Below are positions 14,390-22,931 of a stretch of 42,058 nt of DNA, piece after piece (within the stretch, counting starts at the first letter, position 1; each line of letters opens with the position of its first letter). The translations under genes and the position numbers were made by a program. Source of the stretch: a virus; the IMG/VR virus record IMGVR_UViG_3300035698_010598, positions 1 to 42,058 of that record; one strand, given 5' to 3'. A model generated the notes under the pieces. It saw only the letters and a program-made list of their open reading frames with translations, was not told the DNA's origin and did not search any database.

Positions 14390-15094
14390 TTAGATCCCGT
14401 CAAGGTCATCGTCTGAAAGTTCGGGTTTAGTGGCTCCCGTCCCGGCAGATTCGCTTGACAAAAAGGCACTGACAGCATCAGGGTAATTGCCGGGGAAATC
14501 GAAACCAGACCACCCCACTTTAACGTTGTGCTGCTTGTTGCCGTCTTTATCTTCCCAATTGTTATGCTCAGTTATAAGGATGGTTTGTTTTCCTGGGGAT
14601 TGTGACCAGGCAGACGTTTTCAGCTCTGTGGCTGTAGGTGACATTATACCAATACGCTTCGCAACAAAAAGCCGTCTGTTTTTCTTTGACTCTTTTTCTT
14701 CAGGGTGGGGAAGGTGGACTTCAATGGGGATAACGATCCCGGTATAAAGCTCTTTTGTTACTTCAAATACGTCAAGGCCGGTTGGCATAACTTTAAGAAG
14801 CGGCAACCCATCTCTTAAAACCGGCATCCCGTTTGCGTCGTGGACTTCCTGTTCAATTTCAATTACAGACTGGATGCAACACTTCAGCTTGGCAACATAG
14901 CACGTATATTCCTTTACTTTTTTGCCTTTTGCCCACTCTGTTATTTCTTTTTCTTCAGGGACGCATTCCAAAATGTTACAAAGAAAAATCCCAACCGGAT
15001 AAGAGGTGTCAAGGCTATTTGATGCCTTTTGATCTTTTTCAGAAACTTCCTCGTCTGCATTTACATCGTCCCAATTTAACTCTTCTCTTGCCAT
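14390..15094 (-). CDS. putative single-stranded DNA-binding protein
   Basis: The 234-residue protein has acidic ends (NWDDVNADEEVSEKD at the start, ELSDDDLDGI at the end) around a strand-rich core. An acidic C-terminal tail after a flexible Ser/Gly/Thr linker is typical of phage SSBs such as the T7 gp2.5 type. Its place beside exonuclease, nuclease and helicase genes agrees. AAGGAG stands before the ATG. I did not recognise the family by core motif, so the call rests on tail and context. Confidence 0.5.
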   Translation of the reverse strand: MAREELNWDDVNADEEVSEKDQKASNSLDTSYPVGIFLCNILECVPEEKEITEWAKGKKVKEYTCYVAKLKCCIQSVIEIEQEVHDANGMPVLRDGLPLLKVMPTGLDVFEVTKELYTGIVIPIEVHLPHPEEKESKKNRRLFVAKRIGIMSPTATELKTSAWSQSPGKQTILITEHNNWEDKDGNKQHNVKVGWSGFDFPGNYPDAVSAFLSSESAGTGATKPELSDDDLDGI

Positions 15095-15166
15095 TTTTTG
15101 ATCTCCTTGGTTAGTGTTATTTGGTATTATTTAAAGATTATTTATAAAACGATCAACAAACTGTTT

Positions 15167-16768
15167 TCAAAACGGAAGAACCCCTTTTGCCTCTTTGCGG
15201 AGCATTACAATGAAGGTGTCTCCTTGAACGGTTGTCAAACCCTTGGCGGTTATCACCGGATCACCGGCCTGGTCAAGAAAAAATGCAACGTGTTTTTCCC
15301 ACACTTCCCTGGTCGGTGCAAGTTTTCCGGTTGTGTTCAATTCTTTTTTAAGGGTGATTATAGTTCTCAGTTGATCGTTTGTAATTGGGGCGGAAGAATC
15401 CCACTCCCTGGTGTGTTCTTCTTTCTTTTCTGTCGGATCTGGGGCGTGGTCTGGTTGAAGATCGTCTTCCCCTCTCTCCTGTCTTGTCGCTGTTTCTTGT
15501 GGGTCTTTCCCGGCAGATCTTAAAACCGACTCAAGAACATTTTTTACAATCTCAAGTATTGCCGGCTTCTGGTCCGTTTTTTCAAACTCAACATCAGGGT
15601 AATTTGTAACAAGATAATACTTCAACCCATGAACGGTTATCCGGTTAGCAAGCTTACACGCTTTGCCAATGTCGGTTTCTTCCAGCATTCGTTCATACAA
15701 AAGTCCATATTGTCCAACCGGTTTCATTTTTTCAAGGTCTTCAGGGGTATACATGGGGGGAATGGGGTATTGGGGATCGGTGCCGGTTGCATCAAGGGTT
15801 CTTGGCAATAGCCCAACCGTGTCAAGAGGAATATCTTTTTCTTTGTTCTGGTTATATCCATGTTCGTCAAAGTCAGCACCCGTTTTCACAGGTCCTTTGG
15901 TTCGGGGAATATCAATCGCATCAGAATCACCACACCCATTATCCTGACCTGGAAAATATTCTTCAACAAATTCCTTTTCGTCTTCAGGATCTTTAAAGCT
16001 GGCATCAAAGGCAATGTCAGTGATATATTTTTGTTCGTCCTGATACAACTCGATTGCATCTTGTCTAAGGTCAACAAGCGAACCGTTATAACAAATGGAA
16101 ACCACCTGGATTGTGGTCTTTGTTCCAGTGCCGGGAATGGTTGTTGTTTTTGAAGTTAAAACCAAAACCAGGGGGACTCCGGCCAGTCTTCCCTTGGTCA
16201 CTGTTTTAACAAGATTCATTCCACCCAAAATACCGTTGATCGAGTTGGCGCTCGTGGTCCTAAGTGTATGGACCTTACCGAACAAATCAACCCCGTCGAT
16301 TATACAGGTAAATGTGCCAAACGGCTTGCACTTATCATCCCCGTCATAACCGGGTTCGATCCTGGAGCATGGGCATTTACACGGAGTTTCAAAGTTTGAT
16401 ATTGCCTTGAAAGATTCTTTCCCGTTCCCCGTACAATTCAGCTTGCCAAAAATATATGAAACCAGTTTTGTGGGAAAGTTCCGTTCAACATCATCGAATA
16501 GCAATCGAATGGGGATGCCTGTCAGCTTGCCATCTCCATTTACAATGTTCCCAGGCTCAAGCCCAATGATATCCATTAACTCTTCATCAACCACATAATC
16601 CCCGGCATCGTCCCTCTCTGTCGTTGTGATTTTAAAATGGTCCCATTTTTCAGGAAGGCGATATTCACCACCCCCCTTTGATTTCCTGACTTCCTTTCCT
16701 TTGCCGCCTATCTTAATTTTCCCGGCTTCGTTTAATCTGCCGGATAACCCTAACCCGTGAATTCTCAT
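15167..16768 (-). CDS. Gp3-like / recombination directionality factor-like protein
   Basis: The 533-residue protein has the layout of the phage Gp3-like (phiC31 RDF-like) family: an N-terminal GKIKIGGKGKE, WDHFKITTTERDD, a metal-binding CKCPC...CKPFG region (about 130-150), a GVHTLRTTSANS-like core (VHTLRTTSANSINGIL) and LAGVPLVLVL. In integrating phages this family switches a serine integrase to excision, but many members sit in replication operons without an integrase. No integrase was found here. The C-terminal third, charged and with a KEEHTREWDSS linker, is an extra region of unknown role. Confidence 0.55.
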   Translation of the reverse strand: MRIHGLGLSGRLNEAGKIKIGGKGKEVRKSKGGGEYRLPEKWDHFKITTTERDDAGDYVVDEELMDIIGLEPGNIVNGDGKLTGIPIRLLFDDVERNFPTKLVSYIFGKLNCTGNGKESFKAISNFETPCKCPCSRIEPGYDGDDKCKPFGTFTCIIDGVDLFGKVHTLRTTSANSINGILGGMNLVKTVTKGRLAGVPLVLVLTSKTTTIPGTGTKTTIQVVSICYNGSLVDLRQDAIELYQDEQKYITDIAFDASFKDPEDEKEFVEEYFPGQDNGCGDSDAIDIPRTKGPVKTGADFDEHGYNQNKEKDIPLDTVGLLPRTLDATGTDPQYPIPPMYTPEDLEKMKPVGQYGLLYERMLEETDIGKACKLANRITVHGLKYYLVTNYPDVEFEKTDQKPAILEIVKNVLESVLRSAGKDPQETATRQERGEDDLQPDHAPDPTEKKEEHTREWDSSAPITNDQLRTIITLKKELNTTGKLAPTREVWEKHVAFFLDQAGDPVITAKGLTTVQGDTFIVMLRKEAKGVLPF

Positions 16769-16788
16769 TAGTTGCTCCTTTTAATTGT

Positions 16789-17466
16789 TTATATTAGTCC
16801 CGCCGTTTCCACCATTAAAGAAAGGTCCCACATTTTTTTAACTTCGTCTTGATTGTATTTTACAATATCGTCAATCAATCCAAACTCCCAATATTCCTGA
16901 ACTAACTCCCCGTCAATCCCTTCCATTTTACCTTCACCCAGGAATTTTTTGCAAAAGAAATCGAGTTTACCACTCGCGAATTGATTGTCTCCGGCCAATA
17001 TCTGTCGCAAATCAATATGATTACCTTTGTTATATCGCCCAGAGTCAATACTCACCCCACACCTGATACCGTGGGTAATCCCGTGGAGCATCATAACCCT
17101 TAGATCAAAATTCCTGCCATTAAAAGTTATAAACTTATCATATACTGACAGGGCATCCCAGAAATCAATTAACAGTTTCTTTTCAGCTTTCAAGATATTC
17201 TGAGGGGAGTCTACCGGGTCAGCATCAAGCTTGACGAATTGTGGTCCGTTTTTATCACACCATCCAGCCATGCAAATAATATTGAACATCGGGTCCAGCC
17301 CCATTTTATTAATTTGCTCAACCTTTTTTTTAGAAATGTCGGCTTGAATTTTCACGGGGTCTTTTAAATTACCGTTTGGCTTTATGTCGGGCATGATATC
17401 CAACATGGTTTTATCGGCTATTGTTTCAATATCAAATACCACCTGATTTTCGTATTGTCCTGTCAT
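16789..17466 (-). CDS. PolB-like 3'-5' exonuclease
   Basis: The 225-residue protein has DEDD exonuclease motifs: FDIET (11-15, Asp12 and Glu14), FNGRNFD (115-121, Asp121) and a late YNQDEV (about 204-209). It matches the exonuclease domain related to that of family B DNA polymerases; no polymerase domain is present. The ATG overlaps the XRE gene's stop as ATGA. It likely trims DNA ends during replication or recombination. Confidence 0.8.
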   Translation of the reverse strand: MTGQYENQVVFDIETIADKTMLDIMPDIKPNGNLKDPVKIQADISKKKVEQINKMGLDPMFNIICMAGWCDKNGPQFVKLDADPVDSPQNILKAEKKLLIDFWDALSVYDKFITFNGRNFDLRVMMLHGITHGIRCGVSIDSGRYNKGNHIDLRQILAGDNQFASGKLDFFCKKFLGEGKMEGIDGELVQEYWEFGLIDDIVKYNQDEVKKMWDLSLMVETAGLI

Positions 17467-17825
17467 CCTATTTCCCTCCAGTCAGCCCTAACACCTTGCA
17501 AGACATTCTGTTTATCAATATACCGGTTAAAATTCTCCCTCAACGTATCGTCCGCTTTTTTAGTTTCAGACATACGGCCAAATAACCCAAGACGTTTTTT
17601 TAATTCAAACGGGTCTTCCTTGCCGTTAGAAACATCCAACCAAAGATCTTTTTCAATCCCTGTTATAGTTTCTAACCCAAACGCTAAATTAAATGGAATT
17701 CGTCTTTTGCCTGTACCGGATAAGTAATTGGAGAGGGTGCCTTGAGTGACCCCTATTTCAACAGCTAATAAAGTTATTGTCACTCGCTCGTTTTCTGCTA
17801 ATTTTTGCTTGAAATGATATTTCAT
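17463..17825 (-). CDS. XRE-like helix-turn-helix regulator heading the replication operon
   Basis: The 120-residue protein has an N-terminal HTH (about 15-36, ITLLAVEIGVTQGTLSNYLS) and a longer C-terminal region of charged helices. The gene starts 3 bases from a perfect 14-bp-arm palindrome that contains its own -35 and a candidate -10, so it probably represses itself. It is the first gene of the leftward replication block and is coupled to the exonuclease gene by ATGA. It may decide when that block is expressed. Confidence 0.75.
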   Translation of the reverse strand: MKYHFKQKLAENERVTITLLAVEIGVTQGTLSNYLSGTGKRRIPFNLAFGLETITGIEKDLWLDVSNGKEDPFELKKRLGLFGRMSETKKADDTLRENFNRYIDKQNVLQGVRADWREIG

Positions 17826-17828
17826 AAT

Positions 17829-17860
17829 GACATACTATTTCACGGTTGAAATAGTATGTC
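17829..17860 (-). promoter_or_regulatory. palindromic operator/promoter of the replication operon
   Basis: GACATACTATTTCA (17829-17842) is the exact reverse complement of 17847-17860, with a 4-base centre. On the - strand TTGACA (17857-17862) and TAGTAT (17832-17837) lie 19 bases apart within or at its edge. The XRE start codon follows the -10 almost at once, so the mRNA may be leaderless. The dyad is a likely binding site for the XRE protein. Bases 17861-17903 hold no gene. Confidence 0.7.
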
Positions 17861-17903
17861 AAGATGTTTTTTTATTTTTGTTTTATATTATTTATGAGTA
17901 TAC

Positions 17904-20213
17904 TTATGGTGTAGCTGAACTCTTTATAGTTGCCCACTCTGTACCCGTCCAAATTAGTACAAGAGTTTCATCTACATTAGCGAATACAAAGGTTTCTGGA
18001 TCACTTGTTTCATGGCTCAAAACAGAAAGAGTATAGTCACCATTATCAACGCTCATAACTGTAGTCTTTACCACACCAACAATTTTACCAGAGCTGAGTG
18101 TACCACCTAATGCCCCAGAAGTTGTATCGAAATATGTGACACCCCATGGTCTAAGTGTTTGTGCATCGGTTGTTAAGGTTTCAATATCAGCACTGCCATT
18201 ATTCCCGATTTGTAATCCTGTGCCAGAGGTTGATATCGGTGTTGTGCAAGTTAGTATATTGTTAGCATTTACGATAGCGCCACTTGCTGCGAATATGCCA
18301 ACATTGCAACCATCTATTTTGTTTCCGACAGCCCCGCCACTAGTAACATATATACCACTTGCGCCGCCTGATCTACAGTCTATTGTGTTTCCGTTCGCTT
18401 GTCTTGTATATGCAGTAACTCCGCCCATATTATATATATTATTGTTAGAAAACTGTCTAATATAGGATGATCCACCACCTACCGCTGCATGGATATTTGC
18501 CGCTGCACTTGACCTGAAATTATTGTTATTTATACTCAGGACACCACCACTCGCAGATATCAAAGTTGCAGAAACAACACTTGGGCTTGAAGCATAAAAC
18601 GAGTTGCCGTTAATGATAACTGTCCCGCTTGTGACATCAATAAATTCATTAACTGTGTTATAAAACGAATTTCCCATTATTATCGTTGTAAATATATCAC
18701 TTGTAGATATAACAACGCTATTACCAGCCGGGCAACCAGATGCAATAAATAAATTATTTGAAATGTTTGTAGCCTTGCCAGACTCAACCTGTATAAAATC
18801 CCCTCCAGTATCTCCAATATGACCAAATCTGTTTTTTGCAATTATCATGCTACCGCTACCGGTTGCATGTGTAATGTGTGCTATAGCATTTACAGAGCTG
18901 CCAGACTCGAACCAATTGTTTTCTATAACTAAATTATCACCCGCAGAATGTATTCCGATTGCTCCATCGCCCTCAGCAATATCGCAATCCTTTATTGTTA
19001 CATCAGTTGTGCTTTCGTGGCAGAATACTCCGTACACTGAAAACAACTGCATCCTGACCCTTTCTATTTTCGCGGCGTAACTGTCTTCGCCAACCTCTAT
19101 TGCGGTCCCACCAGAAGCAAATTCACAATCTCTAACCACAACACGCCATGTTTTATTAAGAACTAATATGCTATTAACAGCATCACTTGAAGTTAGTTTC
19201 AATCCTTCGACTAATCCACCCCTTACCCATGTTGGCAATGTTACCGTTATAAAGTCACCAGTCCCCGTAAAGGACAATTCGGTTTCTGACATACCAACGC
19301 CGTGTAGGTAGATAGGTGCTGTCGCTGTAACCCCATCTGTGAAATCGTATGTACCAGGGTAAAAATTAATCACGTTATGCGTAGTTAAGGCTTTTGCAAA
19401 TGCTGTATCGTTTGTTGCTGCTGCAGCCCCAACACCACCACCCCACCATTCTATATTTATATAAGGGACTAAATCCCCAAACGTAACATCAAACACAGAA
19501 TCAAACATTTGATAAGGCTTAGGTTTAAAGGCCCCGTTCACTACAAGCGACCCGGCTCCGTCAATAATAGACCCAGGATTTATATCTAATGTGATATTAC
19601 TGTCCACGGTTTCAGCAGTGTCTATGCTGAAGCTGTTTGTAGCTTTAAGTGTAACCGCCTCAGTCTCAATCCACACTAAAGCCTTAGCCAAGGTCCCGCA
19701 CCAAGACACCAACAACTCAGTACCATCAAGGAAATCAAAGTCTCCAGCACCAGAAAAGATTTGATAATCTCCGGCTTTTATGTTTTTTGGTAAAGTTACC
19801 ACCACCCCAACCAACACATCAATGATTACACCAGCATCCATCTTGAGGATGCTATTGGCCGAAAACGTTACATCATTAGAAAATGTCCAAGTGCCTGGTG
19901 TCAGCCTTATAATAGCCGATCTTGATCCTATTTGTGAAATGGCTAAATTGACACACGCTTCAGTCTTTGTTGACCCATCCCCATAAACCTGAAGAACATC
20001 AACGGCATCAGTCTCTATTTTATTATATGTAGCTGTCCCACCAGTTGATGTTTTCCTGGTAAAAGTGGTGGAAATGCCATCATAAAGCCGTTGGTCTTCT
20101 TTGCCAATCAACCCTTTTGTGGCACTTGCAAAACAAAGAGAGTGTGCCAAAAAATATAGAAACCATACAACCCCGAGCAATATCCATTGCCAACCTATCC
20201 ATGATTTTTTCAT
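17904..20213 (-). CDS. right-handed beta-helix protein with signal peptide
   Basis: The 769-residue protein starts with a signal peptide: basic MKKSW, a hydrophobic core (about 10-28) and a SLCFASA cleavage region (to about 31). The rest is low-charge and rich in Asn, Gly, Thr and Ser with repeated short strands (GDNLVIENNWFESG, SNNLFIASG, NGNSFYAS, INNNNF), the picture of a pectate-lyase-type parallel beta-helix as in tailspikes and depolymerases. A signal peptide is unusual for a virion part, so it may be secreted before lysis. It is the last gene of the structural block; AAAGGA precedes the ATG. Confidence 0.7.
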   Translation of the reverse strand: MKKSWIGWQWILLGVVWFLYFLAHSLCFASATKGLIGKEDQRLYDGISTTFTRKTSTGGTATYNKIETDAVDVLQVYGDGSTKTEACVNLAISQIGSRSAIIRLTPGTWTFSNDVTFSANSILKMDAGVIIDVLVGVVVTLPKNIKAGDYQIFSGAGDFDFLDGTELLVSWCGTLAKALVWIETEAVTLKATNSFSIDTAETVDSNITLDINPGSIIDGAGSLVVNGAFKPKPYQMFDSVFDVTFGDLVPYINIEWWGGGVGAAAATNDTAFAKALTTHNVINFYPGTYDFTDGVTATAPIYLHGVGMSETELSFTGTGDFITVTLPTWVRGGLVEGLKLTSSDAVNSILVLNKTWRVVVRDCEFASGGTAIEVGEDSYAAKIERVRMQLFSVYGVFCHESTTDVTIKDCDIAEGDGAIGIHSAGDNLVIENNWFESGSSVNAIAHITHATGSGSMIIAKNRFGHIGDTGGDFIQVESGKATNISNNLFIASGCPAGNSVVISTSDIFTTIIMGNSFYNTVNEFIDVTSGTVIINGNSFYASSPSVVSATLISASGGVLSINNNNFRSSAAANIHAAVGGGSSYIRQFSNNNIYNMGGVTAYTRQANGNTIDCRSGGASGIYVTSGGAVGNKIDGCNVGIFAASGAIVNANNILTCTTPISTSGTGLQIGNNGSADIETLTTDAQTLRPWGVTYFDTTSGALGGTLSSGKIVGVVKTTVMSVDNGDYTLSVLSHETSDPETFVFANVDETLVLIWTGTEWATIKSSATP

Positions 20214-20228
20214 AATATTTTCCTTTGA

Positions 20229-21299
20229 TTATTTTGTTGATCCCTGTCTTGATCCCATTGTGTCTATTGGATAGTGAAAATCAACCTCAACCAAATAAAC
20301 ATCATTATTATAATTATTAGCGACACCCACATCTCTGGTAAGGCTACAAATCAACATACTAGATACCCCACTAATACCAGATCCATCTATCGCTGCTGCA
20401 ATCTCCATTAAATAATGAATATCAGCAACATCGCTTTGAACATCTCTTGTAACTGTAACTGTCGTTTCTGCTGGCATTGCTGCCCCGATATCTGCCCAGG
20501 AGTGCGTAAGATCAAACTTAACATTTTCAGCACCAGCACCAACACCAGCAATCGGTAATATAATGTGAATATGAAATTCTATGTCCTCACCAAGTTTATA
20601 AGCATGTGGTAATTGCACATTAAATGCTATTGCTTGGTCGGCCCCATCCTCAAATTTTAGTATCACCCCACCTTTATACACCTGATCTTTAGCCTCTTTA
20701 CCTGGGACTTTCTTTGAATTATTGGCTGGTGTCCGCAAATCATCCCATACTACTGTATCAAGTTCAAGAGTCTTTGCTGTCCCTGTGATTAATCTTAAAT
20801 CACTTGGCGCAACCTCGTTTGTTTTTAAATTCAAATCAGTCCCGTCATATTCAATACTTGCATCGTCACCAGCACCAAAAAATATCTTTAGTGCATCTGC
20901 TTTTAAATGTAAGCCAGCATCCCATAAAAAAGTGGCTATATCACTGATCAAGCCACCTACCCCAAAAAATGGGATGTGGGTTTGTGTTGAATCCCCCAAT
21001 GTCAATGTGTCAAACTCAACATCTGCATCCGTGTCAATATCTTGTGGGGTCGAAAGCGTGATTGTTTCCCCGTCTTCACTTGGTGTAACAATGACTTGAT
21101 TTTCCGTCCCAATTACGTCATCGGCCTCAAGGGGAGCGTTTGATGTTGTAATGATTTTCCCATCAATTAATTTATAATAACCGCTTTCAAGCTCTGGCCG
21201 CAACGCTTCCATTAAATCAAGACGGTCTGACAAGCTGTTTAATATTTGATCAACCGCCGTGTTCCCGGTTATATAAACCCTTTTGCTTTGCCTTGACAA
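20229..21299 (-). CDS. structural protein, probable tail-fibre/adhesin
   Basis: The 356-residue protein begins with a helical stretch (AVDQILNSLSDRLDLMEALR), followed by strand-rich repeats with GDDASIEYDGTDLNLK, common in phage fibres, and a compact C-terminal domain. The start is TTG at 21299: AGGAG overlaps the preceding stop 9 bases upstream, and no ATG offers a better start. It lies between the internal virion protein and the secreted beta-helix gene. Confidence 0.55.
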   Translation of the reverse strand: MSRQSKRVYITGNTAVDQILNSLSDRLDLMEALRPELESGYYKLIDGKIITTSNAPLEADDVIGTENQVIVTPSEDGETITLSTPQDIDTDADVEFDTLTLGDSTQTHIPFFGVGGLISDIATFLWDAGLHLKADALKIFFGAGDDASIEYDGTDLNLKTNEVAPSDLRLITGTAKTLELDTVVWDDLRTPANNSKKVPGKEAKDQVYKGGVILKFEDGADQAIAFNVQLPHAYKLGEDIEFHIHIILPIAGVGAGAENVKFDLTHSWADIGAAMPAETTVTVTRDVQSDVADIHYLMEIAAAIDGSGISGVSSMLICSLTRDVGVANNYNNDVYLVEVDFHYPIDTMGSRQGSTK

Positions 21300-21311
21300 T
21301 ATGGGTGTCTC

Positions 21312-22931
21312 CTATATGCCTGGGTCGTTATCGTCTTTGGAAAAAACACTTCTACCACCAAGGCGTAAACCTGTTTTGGTGGCTGGTTTTATGGTTTTTC
21401 CTACCGGCCTTAGCATTCTTTTTAATATATTTTTTTCCGAGTCAGCAAGTAAGGCCCATGCAGCCGTTAGGCCAATCCCTTCAGCGCCGACAGCACCGAT
21501 AGGACCAAACAAAACCCCACCAACTGTGCTTCCAACACCACGGCTTATAATTGACCCTGTTCCAGACTCAACGCCAGTTTCCTCTAATCTTTTAACCATA
21601 GCTAATGCATTGTCTGCTTCTGCTTTTAGTTGGGGCCAAATCTCTCTTAAGTTGGAATCGTCCAAAATTCTTTTTTTATTTTTGTATATTTCTTCATGGA
21701 GAGTGGCTGGTTGTAGTGCCTTTCTCCCTGTGTTTTTATTGGCAACAAAAAGGGCTTTGTTGTATAACCTCCTAAGAGAATTAAATTTTGACAACGCCTT
21801 AACCTGTTCATCCGCCGCAATCTTAAACCCGGCTGCTTCAGACGATATACTTTGATCAAGATCTTTCATTAAAGATTCTTTTAATAATTCTCTTGCCTCT
21901 TGCTTAGACGGGCCTAATTTTTTCCAACCCTTGTTTTGAAATACTTCTGCAAGAATAAATTTTAATTGGGCGGGCTTTAAAGACTCGTTCCCAGCTAATT
22001 TCCCAATCTCGTTTTTCATCCCTGGCAAATATCCGAATTGACTAAAGGCCCTATTTGCTATGGATAATGAAGAGGCACCTTTTGGTGCATTTTTTTTGGC
22101 TTCATTCCACAAATCTGTTATTGTTTTTGACGTTTCAGGAAGGGACACAACCCCGCCTGAGATTTCCGCAACCCGATCAACCTCTCCTTTATATAAATCG
22201 AAAATGGCTGAATTTTCATTATAGGCTTCACTAACCATGATATTCAGGTTTCTATTCTTTAAGCCTTGTTTTTTTATTGATTCAGGGGCAACATCCACAA
22301 GGAAATCTTCAGCTCTTTTTGTTATGGTTTTTTTAATATCATTGTTAACAGATTGTTTAAAAAGTGTTCCCGAAACGGTAATCTTTGGTAAGAACTCAAA
22401 AAGTGGCTTAAATTTACGAAGCACACCCTTTCCAAGACCAGAAGCCGCCGATGTTACTAATTCACCCCCGGCACCAAAAGCCGCTTCTCTATCTGCTCGT
22501 TCCATATCAAATTCTGTCCCGGTTGCAATATCTGACACGGCAGCACCACTACCAGACCCAAGGGCAGACGCAAGCGCTCTTATTAAAGCATTCCCACCAA
22601 ACACCCCGGCTTTTGCTAATTTACCAGCCTTTAAGGGCAAGGAGACTTGAGGGGCAAGCGCTGTTAAGGCAATATCTCCCACAACCGGACCAACGCCACG
22701 AATAATATCTTTCACCCCTAACTTGGCTTGTTCTCCCGACTCTTCCCCGGTTGGGACCTGTTTACCCGTTATAGTGCTTATCGGACGCGAACGAGAAGCC
22801 GGAACAAAACCCTTCATAACCGCTCCTGATTTCAATTCCTGACCTTGTTCCAACCCGGTCCTTTTTAACGCTTGAGAAGCCGGAACAAAGCCTTCTATAA
22901 CTGTACCTGATTTTATTACGGGGCTACCCAT
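21312..22931 (-). CDS. putative internal virion / DNA-ejection protein
   Basis: The 539-residue protein is helical, with alanine/glycine-rich hydrophobic stretches near residues 95-160 and near 470-500 (GVGSTVGGVLFGPIGAVGAE). These suit a protein that inserts in membranes during ejection, as in P22-like and T7-like phages. The N-terminus carries a short duplication (SGTVIEGFVPAS and SGAVMKGFVPAS). It overlaps the upstream gene by 16 bases. The role is inferred from composition and gene order. Confidence 0.5.
   Translation of the reverse strand: MGSPVIKSGTVIEGFVPASQALKRTGLEQGQELKSGAVMKGFVPASRSRPISTITGKQVPTGEESGEQAKLGVKDIIRGVGPVVGDIALTALAPQVSLPLKAGKLAKAGVFGGNALIRALASALGSGSGAAVSDIATGTEFDMERADREAAFGAGGELVTSAASGLGKGVLRKFKPLFEFLPKITVSGTLFKQSVNNDIKKTITKRAEDFLVDVAPESIKKQGLKNRNLNIMVSEAYNENSAIFDLYKGEVDRVAEISGGVVSLPETSKTITDLWNEAKKNAPKGASSLSIANRAFSQFGYLPGMKNEIGKLAGNESLKPAQLKFILAEVFQNKGWKKLGPSKQEARELLKESLMKDLDQSISSEAAGFKIAADEQVKALSKFNSLRRLYNKALFVANKNTGRKALQPATLHEEIYKNKKRILDDSNLREIWPQLKAEADNALAMVKRLEETGVESGTGSIISRGVGSTVGGVLFGPIGAVGAEGIGLTAAWALLADSEKNILKRMLRPVGKTIKPATKTGLRLGGRSVFSKDDNDPGI

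Noticed and set aside
17829-17875. Rho-independent terminator for rightward transcription at the 17.8-kb palindrome
   Set aside because: There is no rightward gene to end, and the T-run begins several bases after the stem; an operator fits better.
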